Below are positions 39,826 through 47,070 of a stretch of 64,000 nt of DNA, piece by piece; position 1 is the first letter of the stretch; every line of letters starts with the position of its first letter. A program made the translations under genes and the position numbers. Origin of the DNA: Dactylosporangium sp. AC04546. GTDB taxonomy: Bacteria; Actinomycetota; Actinomycetes; Mycobacteriales; Micromonosporaceae. The notes below the pieces were generated by a model, which did not search any database, was not told the origin of the DNA, and worked only from the letters and a program-made list of their open reading frames with translations. Location of the stretch: contig NZ_JAHYSG010000035.1 of the NCBI RefSeq assembly GCF_022095675.1, positions 1 through 64,000 on the forward strand. The letters run 5' to 3'.

Positions 39826-41208
39826 ATGCCCGCAGACATCCCGTTCGGCTTCGGTCCGCCCGGCGGCGACGTGCCGGATCCGAACGATCCGCGCCAGATG
39901 CAGCAGTTCCTGAGCCAGCTGCAGCAGCTGTTCGCCACGCCCGGTGGCGGCCCGGTCAACTGGGATCTCGCGCGTCAGCTGGCACAGGCGCACCTCACCG
40001 GGGGCGGCCCAGGCGCTGCGCAGTTCCCGGTCGGCTTCGCCATGCCCGGCGCGCCGATGCCGGCGCCCGAGGCCGCGGCCGACGCGCCCAAGCCGGTCGG
40101 CGACCCCGCGGTGACCGCGGTCGAGCGCGCCGCCGTCATCGAGGCGCTGCGCCTGGCTGACCTGTGGCTGGAGCCGGAGTCCGCGCTGCCCTCGGGCGTG
40201 CGGTCGACCTCGGCCTGGAGCCGCGGCGAGTGGCTCAACCAGACCCTGCCCATCTGGAAGAAGCTGTGCGACCCGGTCGCCGCCCGGATGGTCTCCGCCA
40301 TGACCGAGCTGGTGCCCGAGGAGATGCGCGCCCAGATGGGCCCGATGACCTCGATGGTCGCCTCGCTCGGGGGCGCGCTGCTCGGCGGGCAGCTCGGCAC
40401 CGCGCTCGGCTCCCTCGCCGCCGAGGTGCTCTCGGCCGGCGACATCGGCCTGCCGCTCGGCCCCGCGGGCACGGCGGCGCTGGTCCCGGCCAACATCGCT
40501 GAATACGGCAAGGGCCTGGAGATCCCCGACGACCAGGTCCGCCTCTACGTCGCTCTGCGCGAGGCCGCCCACCAGCGCCTCTTCGGTCACGTCCCGTGGC
40601 TGCGCGGCCACGTCTTCGCCGCCGTCGAGGCCTACGCCGCCGGGATCCACGTCGACCGCGAGGCGATCGAGGAGGCGATGAGCCGGATCGACCCGGCGAC
40701 GCTCGGCAGCGACCCGCAGGAGCTCGTCCTGGAGGGCATCTTCACGCCCGAGGACACGCCCCAGCAGCGCGCCGCGCTGGCCCGCCTGGAGACCGCGCTC
40801 GCGCTGGTCGAGGGCTGGGTCTGCCACGTCGTCGACCGGGCCGCGGGTGACCGCCTGCCGGACGTCATCCGCCTCTCCGAGGCCTTCCGCCGCCGCCGCG
40901 CGGCCGGCGGACCGGCCGAGCAGACCTTCGCCGCGCTCGTCGGGCTGGAGCTGCGCCCGCGCCGCCTGCGCGAGGCCACCGCCCTGTGGAACGCGCTGAC
41001 CGAGCACCGCGGCATCAGCGGCCGGGACGCCCTCTGGGGCCACCCCGACCTGCTGCCCGACGAGGAGGCGTTCGCCGACCCCGACCTGTTCGCCCGCACC
41101 CAGCTCGACCTGGGCGACCTCGGGTTCAGCGAGGAGTTCGGCAAGGACGACCAGACCGGCAAGGACGACCAGACCGGCAAGGACGACACCGGCAAGGACG
41201 AGAGCTAG
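39826..41208 (+). CDS. Zinc-dependent metalloprotease-like protein (TIGR03624-type)
   Basis: A 460-residue protein of the actinobacterial family called putative hydrolase/zinc-dependent metalloprotease. The N-terminus is IPFGFGPPG and Asp/Pro-rich. A probable active-site helix REAAHQRLF (Glu246 to Arg251) precedes LRGHVFAAVEAYAAGIHVD. It has ExxH rather than HExxH, which is usual for this family as far as I recall. The C-terminus has degenerate repeats (GKDDQT x2, then GKDDTGKDES). It overlaps the convergent gene by 4 bp (41205-41208). It corresponds to Rv3195 in position. Substrate unknown. Confidence 0.87.
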   Translation: MPADIPFGFGPPGGDVPDPNDPRQMQQFLSQLQQLFATPGGGPVNWDLARQLAQAHLTGGGPGAAQFPVGFAMPGAPMPAPEAAADAPKPVGDPAVTAVERAAVIEALRLADLWLEPESALPSGVRSTSAWSRGEWLNQTLPIWKKLCDPVAARMVSAMTELVPEEMRAQMGPMTSMVASLGGALLGGQLGTALGSLAAEVLSAGDIGLPLGPAGTAALVPANIAEYGKGLEIPDDQVRLYVALREAAHQRLFGHVPWLRGHVFAAVEAYAAGIHVDREAIEEAMSRIDPATLGSDPQELVLEGIFTPEDTPQQRAALARLETALALVEGWVCHVVDRAAGDRLPDVIRLSEAFRRRRAAGGPAEQTFAALVGLELRPRRLREATALWNALTEHRGISGRDALWGHPDLLPDEEAFADPDLFARTQLDLGDLGFSEEFGKDDQTGKDDQTGKDDTGKDES

Positions 41209-41795
41209 GTCAGCAGCGCGCGGGTGGCGTCCCAGCCGTCCAGGCCGAGGTCCAGCCGGCGCAGGTCCTCCGGGCCGCGCAGCCGGTGCCAGCCCGGGGC
41301 CGACACGACCTGGCTCGGGTCGGGGCTCGGGCGGCGGGCTGCCGCCACGTCGCCGGTCTCGGCGTCGAGGTCGGGCAGCCACCCGGGCACCGGGAGGCGG
41401 GTGGCCACGGCCAGGATGCCGCCGGTGTGCGAGGGCGCCACGGCCACGGTCTTCGTCGAGAGCGGGCGGATCAGCTTGCCGATGAGCATGGCGGGGAGGT
41501 CGGGCGCATCCGCCATGACCACCACCGCTCGATCATGACCGTCGGCCTCCGCCGCCTCCAGTGCCGCGCGGATGCTCGGGGTGCCGACCGTGTAGATCCG
41601 GGTCGACGGCCAGGCGATCTTGGCCACCAGCGGCAGGTCGGCCTCCACGGCGGCGATCGCCGGCTGGATCTGCGGCAGCGGCGCGAGCAGGTCGACGACG
41701 TCCTCGGCCAGCGCGGAGCGCCAGGCATCGAGGTCCACGCCCGGGGGTGACCAGGTCACCGGGGCAAGCAGGGTCACGACCGCCGCAACGGTCAT
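41205..41795 (-). CDS. CofC/MobA-like nucleotidyltransferase-fold protein
   Basis: A 196-residue protein. It has beta strands of a nucleotide-sugar-transferase-like fold, with VVVMADAPDLPAMLIGKLI (about 90-108) resembling the DxPDLP segment of CofC/DUF2064 proteins. However, there is no clear GG(x)G(x)R nucleotide loop at the N-terminus, so it may be a divergent or non-catalytic relative. The ATG at 41795 overlaps the upstream metallopeptidase stop (ATGA). It overlaps the end of the convergent hydrolase gene by 4 bp. The assignment is tentative. Confidence 0.65.
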   Translation of the reverse strand: MTVAAVVTLLAPVTWSPPGVDLDAWRSALAEDVVDLLAPLPQIQPAIAAVEADLPLVAKIAWPSTRIYTVGTPSIRAALEAAEADGHDRAVVVMADAPDLPAMLIGKLIRPLSTKTVAVAPSHTGGILAVATRLPVPGWLPDLDAETGDVAAARRPSPDPSQVVSAPGWHRLRGPEDLRRLDLGLDGWDATRALLT

Positions 41796-42316
41796 TCGGT
41801 GATCCCGAGACCGGCCGCCGCTGACACCCCCTCAAGATACCCTCGCGCCCGCTCGGACTTCGGATAGCGGGCCACGAGCGCCCAGAACGCGCTGCTGTGG
41901 CTCGGGATCACCAGGTGTGACAGCTCGTGCAGCAGGACGTAGTCGATGACCCAGTCGGGCATCTCCTGCACGCGGTGTGAGATGCGGATGGTACCGTCTG
42001 CCGGCGTGCAAGATCCCCAGCGCCCGTTCTGATTCTCCACCCAGCGAACGCTGGCCGGCCGGGACGCCGCAGGGTGATCGGGCAGGTAGCGGGCCGCCAG
42101 CCGGTGCGCACGGGCGGTCAGCTCGGCGTCGGTGCGGCGGGCTCGCTGCTCACGGACGGCGAGGCGCTCCAGCATCCGATCGACCCACTCGCGCTCCTCC
42201 GCTCTGGAGAACTGCGCGGGGATCAGCACGACGACCCGCTCACCGTCGCGGTAGGCAGACACCGTGCGTCGGCGGCGCTTGCTGCGCCGCACCTCGATGA
42301 CCGGCTTTCGCGTCAT
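41792..42316 (-). CDS. YgjP-family (M48-like) metallopeptidase
   Basis: A 174-residue protein with the zinc motif HELSH at 130-134 and the third ligand His140, preceded by RWGSCTP (about 99-105) and IRISHRVQ, which are the marks of the YgjP/DUF45 domain. Family members are SprT/M48-like metallopeptidases often placed near restriction or repair genes; the function is poorly known. It is translationally coupled to the CofC-like gene. I use ATG 42316. Confidence 0.9.
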   Translation of the reverse strand: MTRKPVIEVRRSKRRRRTVSAYRDGERVVVLIPAQFSRAEEREWVDRMLERLAVREQRARRTDAELTARAHRLAARYLPDHPAASRPASVRWVENQNGRWGSCTPADGTIRISHRVQEMPDWVIDYVLLHELSHLVIPSHSSAFWALVARYPKSERARGYLEGVSAAAGLGITE

Positions 42317-42695
42317 GCCGGCCCCTCAGGGGTACCGCTCACGGAGGAACGCTAGCTGGGGGCGGCCATGCCTTCGCAAGGCCCAATCTCGCGGAGCGCG
42401 CCCGTAAGTCACCCATTCGTGGCAGCTCGTCGGAAAGATTCCACCGGTTGTCCGGCCTGCTAACGGCCGCTCGGCGCATTTCATCCACGGCTACCCACAG
42501 GGTTGCCCACACAGTTATCCCCAGCCTGTGCATAGTGTGTAGCGTGCGGTTGGAGGAAGATCTTCCGATTACGCTCGGCGTGTCCCGTCTAACCGCACTT
42601 TCCCCGAGTGTCCGACAAGGCACACTCACCACGTTGGCCTAGCTGGTCAGCACCGGTGCGCGGCGCGTGCGCCGGACCGAGATGAGGAGGGCATC
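42317..42695. other. Intergenic region with left DnaA-box cluster
   Basis: 379 bp without a gene I can support; open frames here read poorly. It contains four DnaA-like 9-mers (described separately) and ends with a strong GAGGAGG site for the DUF5679 gene. Confidence 0.6.
42481..42523 (+). promoter_or_regulatory. Cluster of four DnaA-box-like sites (plus orientation)
   Basis: Candidates at 42481 (TCATCCACG), 42491 (CTACCCACA), 42503 (TTGCCCACA) and 42515 (TTATCCCCA) match TTATCCACA or TTGTCCACA at 7, 7, 8 and 8 of 9 bases. They are all on the same strand, spaced 10-12 bp. Confidence 0.5.
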
Positions 42696-42848
42696 GTGGC
42701 CGAGACGTACAACGGCTACTGCGTCAAGTGCAAGGAGAAGCGGGATTTCGAGGGCGAGATAGCCATTTCGAAGACCGGCATGAAGATGGCCAAGGGCGCC
42801 TGCCCGGTCTGCGGAACGACGGTCAACCGGATCCTCGGCAAGGCCTGA
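42696..42848 (+). CDS. DUF5679 small zinc-ribbon protein
   Basis: A 50-residue protein: CVKC near the N-terminus (9-12) and CPVC (36-39) form a compact CxxC/CxxC zinc ribbon, and MAKGACPVCGT matches DUF5679. I start at GTG 42696 because GAGGAGG at 42684-42690 lies 5 nt upstream. It is conserved in actinomycetes at this locus as far as I recall, but its function is unknown. It may bind nucleic acid or ribosome parts (inference). It sits between two DnaA-box clusters. Confidence 0.85.
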   Translation: MAETYNGYCVKCKEKRDFEGEIAISKTGMKMAKGACPVCGTTVNRILGKA

Positions 42849-42861
42849 ACCGGGCCGACCG

Positions 42862-42912
42862 GGCAGCTCCGCTGCCTGGACCGATAGACGGAAAGCCCCG
42901 CCGAGTAGGGGC
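42862..42912 (+). terminator. Weak hairpins after DUF5679 gene
   Basis: GGCAGC (42862-42867) pairs with GCTGCC (42871-42876), and GCCCC (42895-42899) with GGGGC (42908-42912). Either may end the short DUF5679 transcript. No T-run. Confidence 0.3.
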
Positions 42913-43016
42913 CACTCACACCACCGGCACGCGCGCCGCCCCCCGCCCGGCGCGTGAGCCCCGACGTCGTCGCGCGCACAACTGCCCGCGCGGTTTGCGA
43001 CCTTCGTGCAGTTCGC

Positions 43017-43079
43017 TGTGGATAACTCGGCGGCAAGCTGTGGATAACACCGGCCGACGGTGGACACTCCTGTGGACAA
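43017..43079 (-). promoter_or_regulatory. Cluster of DnaA boxes (minus orientation)
   Basis: TGTGGATAA occurs at 43017-43025 and 43039-43047 (exact complements of TTATCCACA, 22 bp apart). TGTGGACAA (43071-43079) is the exact complement of TTGTCCACA, with a weaker site GGTGGACAC at 43059-43067. All are upstream of the next CDS at 43120 and point away from the cluster at 42481-42523. Confidence 0.6.
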
Positions 43080-43119
43080 CCACCGCGGCCGGTGCCCACG
43101 CTCTGCCAGCCTTACCCGC

Positions 43120-44187
43120 ATGCGACCGACGCTTCTGCCCAACCTGCGGCGCCTGTGGCGCGACGAGCGCACGGTCCAGCTGGGCACCGACCCGGCCACC
43201 GCGATCATCCTCGAGCTGCGCCGCCCCGAGCTGGCCCGCGTCCTCGACCTGCTCGACGGCTCGCACACCGAGCACGCCGTGCTCGACGCGGCCGAGGCGC
43301 TCGGGCTCGGCCGCCAGGACGCCCGCGACCTGATCGGGGCCCTGCACGACGCCGGCCTCGTGGTCGGCGCCCACGCGCTCGTCCCGGTCGGCCTGCCGCG
43401 GCGGACGCACCGGCGGCTCAGCATCGAGGCGGCCGCGATCGGCCTGCGGATGCGCGCCGAGCCCGCGCCCGGCCGGCGCAGCCCCGCCGACGTGCTGCGG
43501 CGCCGCCACGCGGCCAAGGTGGTGGTCGCGGGCGACGGGCCGCTGGTCGCCCCGCTGGCCGCCGTGCTGGCCTCGGCCGGGGTCGGGCACGTCGACCCGG
43601 CCGTGGACGGGCTCACCGGCCCGCCGGACGTCCTGGTGGGCGGGCTGAGCAGCGCCGACGTCGACTCGTCGCGGGCCATCGCCACCGCCACGGCGATCGT
43701 GCGGTTCGCTCCCGACGCGGAGGTTTCGGCGGTACGAGCTGATGCGGTGGACTTCGTGGTGCGGGTCGGCGATCGCCAGCCACCGGCGCTGGCGCGCCGG
43801 GGTGTGCGGCTGCACGCGCTGCCCCGGCTGGACGTCACCGTGCGCCTCGGCACCGTCCTCGTCGGCCCGCTGGTCCGCCCGGCCGGCTCGCCCTGCCAGG
43901 GCTGCCTCGACCTGCACCGGCTCGACCGCGACCCGGCCTGGCCGGCGCTGGCCGCCCAGCTGGCCACGACGCCGATCCGCGACGGGGAGCCGTGCGCCTC
44001 GACCACGGCGCTCGCGGGCGCCGCGTTCGCCGCCGACGAGGTGCTCTCGTACCTCGACGGAGCGACCTCGCGGACCGAGGCGGCGATCGTCGAGATACCT
44101 CGCGCCGGTGAGTTCCGGCGCCGGGAATGGGGCGTACATCCACGCTGTGACTGCCGTCGCCGTCGTCGGAGCGCTCCGACCGGGTAA
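43120..44187 (+). CDS. Orphan ThiF/TOMM-type precursor-binding protein (cyclodehydratase-like)
   Basis: A 355-residue protein. The N-terminal part (about 1-80) resembles the winged-helix peptide-binding region of E1-like TOMM cyclodehydratases. The centre has alternating strands (VVVAGDGPLVAPLAAVLASAG) without a clear ATP motif. The C-terminus carries PCQGCLDLHRLDRDPAWPAL (about 254-273) and HPRCDC at the end, two Cys pairs that could hold one zinc. In M. tuberculosis the gene at this place is Rv3196. No YcaO, dehydrogenase or precursor peptide is near, so a RiPP role is not shown. Function unknown. I use ATG 43120; a GTG/ATG further upstream would lie in the DnaA boxes. Confidence 0.72.
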   Translation: MRPTLLPNLRRLWRDERTVQLGTDPATAIILELRRPELARVLDLLDGSHTEHAVLDAAEALGLGRQDARDLIGALHDAGLVVGAHALVPVGLPRRTHRRLSIEAAAIGLRMRAEPAPGRRSPADVLRRRHAAKVVVAGDGPLVAPLAAVLASAGVGHVDPAVDGLTGPPDVLVGGLSSADVDSSRAIATATAIVRFAPDAEVSAVRADAVDFVVRVGDRQPPALARRGVRLHALPRLDVTVRLGTVLVGPLVRPAGSPCQGCLDLHRLDRDPAWPALAAQLATTPIRDGEPCASTTALAGAAFAADEVLSYLDGATSRTEAAIVEIPRAGEFRRREWGVHPRCDCRRRRRSAPTG

Positions 44188-44196
44188 GAATGACGT

Positions 44197-45597
44197 GTGA
44201 CCGAGATCCCCAGGGGCGCAGTCGCCCGCACCGCACGGCTGGCGTCACTGCCCCTAGGGCTCGCCGGGCGGGCCGCGCTCGGCCTCGGCAAGCGCGTCAC
44301 GGGCATGGCCGCCGACGTCGTTTCCGCCGACGTCCAGCGACGCACCGCCGAGCATCTGTTCAGCGTTCTCGGCCAGCTCAAGGGCGGCGCGATGAAGATG
44401 GGGCAGGCGCTGTCCGTCTTCGAGGCCGCACTGCCGGAGGAGCTCGCCGGGCCCTACCGGGCCGCCCTCACCAAGCTCCAGGAGGCCGCGCCGCCGCTGC
44501 CGGCCGCCAGCGTGCACAAGGTGCTCGCCGAGTCGCTGGGCGCCGACTGGCGCGACCTGTTCACCGAGTTCGACGACAAGCCGGCCGCCGCGGCGAGCAT
44601 CGGCCAGGTGCACCGCGGGGTCTGGGCCGACGGGCGCCAGGTGGCCGTCAAGGTCCAGTATCCCGGGGCCGGCGAAGCGCTGCGCTCCGACCTCAACCAG
44701 CTCGCCCGGTTCGCCGGCCTGTTCAAGGCCATCCAGCCCGGCCTCGATGTGAAGCCGCTGGTGCAGGAGATCCGCGACCGGGTCACCGAGGAGCTCGACT
44801 ACGAGCTGGAGGCCCGCTCGCAGACCGCCTTCGCGGCGGCGTTCGCCGGCGACCCCGACATCTTCGTGCCCGAGGTCCTCGCGTCGTCCCCGCGCGTCCT
44901 GGTGACCGAGTGGGTCGACGGCATCCCGCTGTCGACGATCATCGCCTCGGGCACCGAGGAGGAGCGCGACCACGCCGGCGAGCGGATGGCGCTGCTCCAC
45001 TTCTCGGCGCCGGCACGCGCCGAGATGCTGCACGCCGACCCGCATCCGGGAAACTTTCGCATCCTGGCCGACGGCCGGCTCGGCGTCCTCGACTTCGGCG
45101 CCGTCGCCCGGCTGCCCGGTGGCCACCCGGAGGTGATCGGCCGGCTCACCCGGCTGGCGCTCGCCGGCGACGCCCAGGCGGTCCTGGCAGGCCTCCAGGG
45201 CGAGGGCTTCATCAAGGGCGATCCGAAGATCGACGCCGAGGCGGTGCTCGCGTACATCAGGCCGATGCTCGACCCCCTCGCCGAGGACGAGTTCCGATTC
45301 AGCCGGGCCTGGCTGCGGGCCGAGGCGGGGCGGCTGGCCAACCCGAAGAGCCCGGCCTACACGATGAGCCGCCAGCTCAACCTCCCGCCGTCCTACATGC
45401 TGACCCACCGGGTCACGCTCGGCTCGATCGGCGTCCTGTGCCAGCTGGAGGCCAAGGCGCCGTACCGCTCGATCCTCGAACGCTGGCTTCCAGGATTCGC
45501 GGAGCCGGAGCCTGAGCCCGAGAACGCCCCGCGCGCGGTCGTGAAGCGGGCGACGAAGTCGACCCGCCGCCGCAAGACCGCTGAAGACGCCGCGTAA
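44197..45597 (+). CDS. ABC1/AarF/UbiB-family atypical kinase
   Basis: A 466-residue protein with the UbiB signatures: KMGQ (67-70), the Ala-rich loop AAASIGQVH (131-139) replacing the Gly-rich loop, Lys152 in VAVKVQ, catalytic HADPHPGN (about 276-283) and LDFG (about 296-299). Members support quinone or lipid metabolism, acting on membranes; the substrate is unknown. The C-terminus ends with a Lys/Arg-rich tail (VKRATKSTRRRKTAED). GTG 44197 is used because MTEIPRG fits the family N-terminus and it begins 9 bp after the preceding stop. Equivalent to Rv3197 in position. Confidence 0.92.
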   Translation: MTEIPRGAVARTARLASLPLGLAGRAALGLGKRVTGMAADVVSADVQRRTAEHLFSVLGQLKGGAMKMGQALSVFEAALPEELAGPYRAALTKLQEAAPPLPAASVHKVLAESLGADWRDLFTEFDDKPAAAASIGQVHRGVWADGRQVAVKVQYPGAGEALRSDLNQLARFAGLFKAIQPGLDVKPLVQEIRDRVTEELDYELEARSQTAFAAAFAGDPDIFVPEVLASSPRVLVTEWVDGIPLSTIIASGTEEERDHAGERMALLHFSAPARAEMLHADPHPGNFRILADGRLGVLDFGAVARLPGGHPEVIGRLTRLALAGDAQAVLAGLQGEGFIKGDPKIDAEAVLAYIRPMLDPLAEDEFRFSRAWLRAEAGRLANPKSPAYTMSRQLNLPPSYMLTHRVTLGSIGVLCQLEAKAPYRSILERWLPGFAEPEPEPENAPRAVVKRATKSTRRRKTAEDAA

Positions 45598-45599
45598 AC

Positions 45600-45660
45600 A
45601 GACGTTGGTCGATCTACCCTCATCCGGTCCCGGATCGTGAGGGTAGATCGACCAACGTCT
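45600..45660. terminator. Long perfect inverted repeat between convergent genes
   Basis: The arms 45600-45622 and 45638-45660 form a perfect 23-bp inverted repeat with a 15-nt loop, just after the ABC1 stop (45597) and before the end of the minus-strand small gene (45714). Likely a bidirectional terminator; unusually long and perfect. Confidence 0.7.
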
Positions 45661-45675
45661 TATTGAATGAGAGGA

Positions 45676-45705
45676 CGCCCTCCCCGGCCGGAGCCGGGGA
45701 GGGCG
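45676..45705 (-). terminator. Hairpin after the small gene downstream of whiB7
   Basis: CGCCCTCCCCGGC (45676-45688) pairs with GCCGGGGAGGGCG (45693-45705), with a 4-nt loop. It is 9 bp past the minus-strand stop at 45714. Confidence 0.55.
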
Positions 45706-45713
45706 GGACACCA

Positions 45714-45860
45714 TCAGCGCAGGCTCAGCTGCCGCTCCTGCTCGCGACGGGCGCGCATGGCGATCTGACGGGCGGACGAGTGAGCCTCAGCGAGCTGTAC
45801 CGACTGAGGCCGACGCATTCGTGCGCGTGACAGTGCTTCGTGGAGAAGTTGCAAGGACAT
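45714..45860 (-). CDS. Small basic protein downstream of whiB7
   Basis: A 48-residue helical, Arg/Gln-rich peptide (LQLLHEALSRARMRRPQSVQ, then MRARREQERQL). ATG 45860 is preceded by AGGAG with 7 nt spacing, a strong ribosome site, which makes it a real gene rather than a shadow. It is 115 bp after the whiB7 stop on the same strand and is followed by a hairpin. No family is recognised. It could be co-transcribed with whiB7 and thus be part of the antibiotic response (inference). Confidence 0.7.
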   Translation of the reverse strand: MSLQLLHEALSRARMRRPQSVQLAEAHSSARQIAMRARREQERQLSLR

Positions 45861-45975
45861 GGCGAAACTCCTGGGTCGGTTGGTGCGGACGTCAGTAGAC
45901 GGTGGAGCGAGACGAAGCCGGGTCGGCTGCGGATTCCGCAGACCTCGGCTGGCCGGCAACAGATGTGCGTTCATG

Positions 45976-46359
45976 TCAGGCCGCCACCCCCGCGGCGACA
46001 GCCGCGGCGCGAGCAGCAACTTCGACCCGCAGGACGGCGTCGCGCGCGACGTCCTCCTTGCGCGGACGACCCCGCGGACGCTTCCGCGGCACCACGGCAC
46101 CGCGCTCGAAGATCTCGCCACCCCAGACACCCCAGGGCTCGGCGCGCTCGATCGCGCCGGCCAGGCACTCGACACGGAGCGGGCACTCCGCGCAGAGGGA
46201 CTTGGCCAGCTCGAGCTCGGCCGGCGAGTCAGCGAACCACAGGTCCGGGTCGAAGGTACGGCAGGGCAGGTCGGACTTGACGCCTCGCGCAGCGACACGG
46301 AGGCGCTCGTCGGCGGCCGACTCGACACGCACGTCGATCGATGCCAAAGCCAGGCTCAT
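45976..46359 (-). CDS. whiB7: WhiB7-type transcriptional regulator
   Basis: A 127-residue Wbl protein that carries a [4Fe-4S] cluster and acts with the housekeeping sigma factor. Cluster ligands are Cys33, Cys56, Cys59 and Cys65 (CAECPLRVEC), with the turn GVWGG at 77-81. The C-terminus has an AT-hook (RGRPR, 96-100), which is specific for WhiB7. The position between the ABC1 gene and uvrD2 is the one found for whiB7 in mycobacteria. In those bacteria it activates intrinsic antibiotic resistance genes. The gene has a long leader with an upstream ORF and a terminator hairpin, as expected for attenuation control. I start at ATG 46359. Confidence 0.93.
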   Translation of the reverse strand: MSLALASIDVRVESAADERLRVAARGVKSDLPCRTFDPDLWFADSPAELELAKSLCAECPLRVECLAGAIERAEPWGVWGGEIFERGAVVPRKRPRGRPRKEDVARDAVLRVEVAARAAAVAAGVAA

Positions 46360-46417
46360 CCCGGTCACCCCTTTCTGTTTCTCGATCGTTTGGTGTGATC
46401 GTCGGGACAAAATCAAT

Positions 46418-46453
46418 GAGGCCGCGGATCCCGGTGTCGGGTTCCGCGGCCTC
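46418..46453 (-). terminator. Attenuator hairpin in whiB7 leader
   Basis: On the minus strand GAGGCCGCGGA (46453-46443) pairs with TCCGCGGCCTC (46428-46418), and inner C/G pairs extend the stem. It is followed by ATTGATTTTGT, a T-rich tract, and then whiB7 about 60 nt on. Two extra copies of CCTCGAGG (46450-46457 and 46491-46498) and of CCGCGG (46444-46449 and 46506-46511) could form an alternative, antiterminating pair with the end of the upstream ORF. Confidence 0.7.
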
Positions 46454-46477
46454 GAGGTGAGCCGGAGAGTCGGTCTG

Positions 46478-46945
46478 CTAGACCGGCCTGCCTCGAGGTG
46501 GTATGCCGCGGACTCCGCCATTGGGCTTCGGAGCCGTCATGTCGTGCTTGGCGGTGAACCCACTGGTCCCCTGAACCTGGATCCCACGCCGGTCGAGCTG
46601 AATCACCTGCTGCGGCTGGTCCGCAACCGGGCGCTCAGCGCCGACTTTGCCGTCGCCGACCAGTCCGTCGATCCGGCGCGCCCCGCCAACCCGGACCGAC
46701 TCGGTAGCCAGCGCCTCGACGGCGGCCGGAACCAGGACGGAAACGGAGACGGAAACAGCCGGAACCGCGGCCGGGACCGGGACGACCGCCGCAACCGGGG
46801 CCTGCGCGACGGCGACGCCGCCAAGGACAGACTCCTGCCACGGAGCGAGAGCTGACGGCGGCGAGACGCGGCGGGCCGGCAGGGCCGGCGGCATGCAGGC
46901 AGCGAACGTCGCCGATGGGCGCTCGTTGGTTAGATAGAGCTTCAC
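46478..46945 (-). CDS. Upstream ORF in whiB7 leader (155 residues)
   Basis: Starts at GTG 46945 (MKLYLTNERPSATFA) and ends at 46478 with a TAG. The third codon positions are largely G or C, as in real genes, though T is somewhat more common than in its neighbours. The composition is odd: a middle run rich in Val, Pro and Ala (VAQAPVAAVVPVPAAVP) and a C-terminus GGVRGIPPRGRPV. No family is recognised. Its end overlaps the sequences that could pair against the attenuator, so its translation could set whiB7 expression. A shorter uORF starting inside it is also possible. Confidence 0.55.
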   Translation of the reverse strand: MKLYLTNERPSATFAACMPPALPARRVSPPSALAPWQESVLGGVAVAQAPVAAVVPVPAAVPAVSVSVSVLVPAAVEALATESVRVGGARRIDGLVGDGKVGAERPVADQPQQVIQLDRRGIQVQGTSGFTAKHDMTAPKPNGGVRGIPPRGRPV

Positions 46946-47009
46946 CGGGACTCACCACCTCTCCACACTCGCCAGCTGTCGACCGCCGGCCTTCCGGCGT
47001 CGTGTTCGC

Positions 47010-47050
47010 AGGCTATGCCGTCCCGCGACGGTAGGGCAATCGAATTATCG
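47010..47050 (-). promoter_or_regulatory. Candidate whiB7 promoter with AT-rich upstream element
   Basis: On the minus strand a -35 TTGCCC (47039-47034) and a -10 TAGCCT (47015-47010) have an 18-bp spacer. An AT-rich block, GATAATTCGA (about 47049-47040), lies immediately upstream of the -35. WhiB7-type regulators bind such AT-rich blocks with their AT-hook, so autoregulation is plausible. The start site would be about 640 nt before whiB7. Confidence 0.5.
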
Positions 47051-47070
47051 GAGAAAGTCCTTGTCACTTT

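Noticed and set aside
42339..42632. Minus-strand 97-residue open frame
   Set aside because: It runs through the left DnaA-box cluster and has no ribosome site or domain; composition is unlike neighbours.
42481..43079. Chromosomal oriC
   Set aside because: No dnaA, dnaN, recF or gyrB is nearby and the box number is small compared with actinomycete origins.
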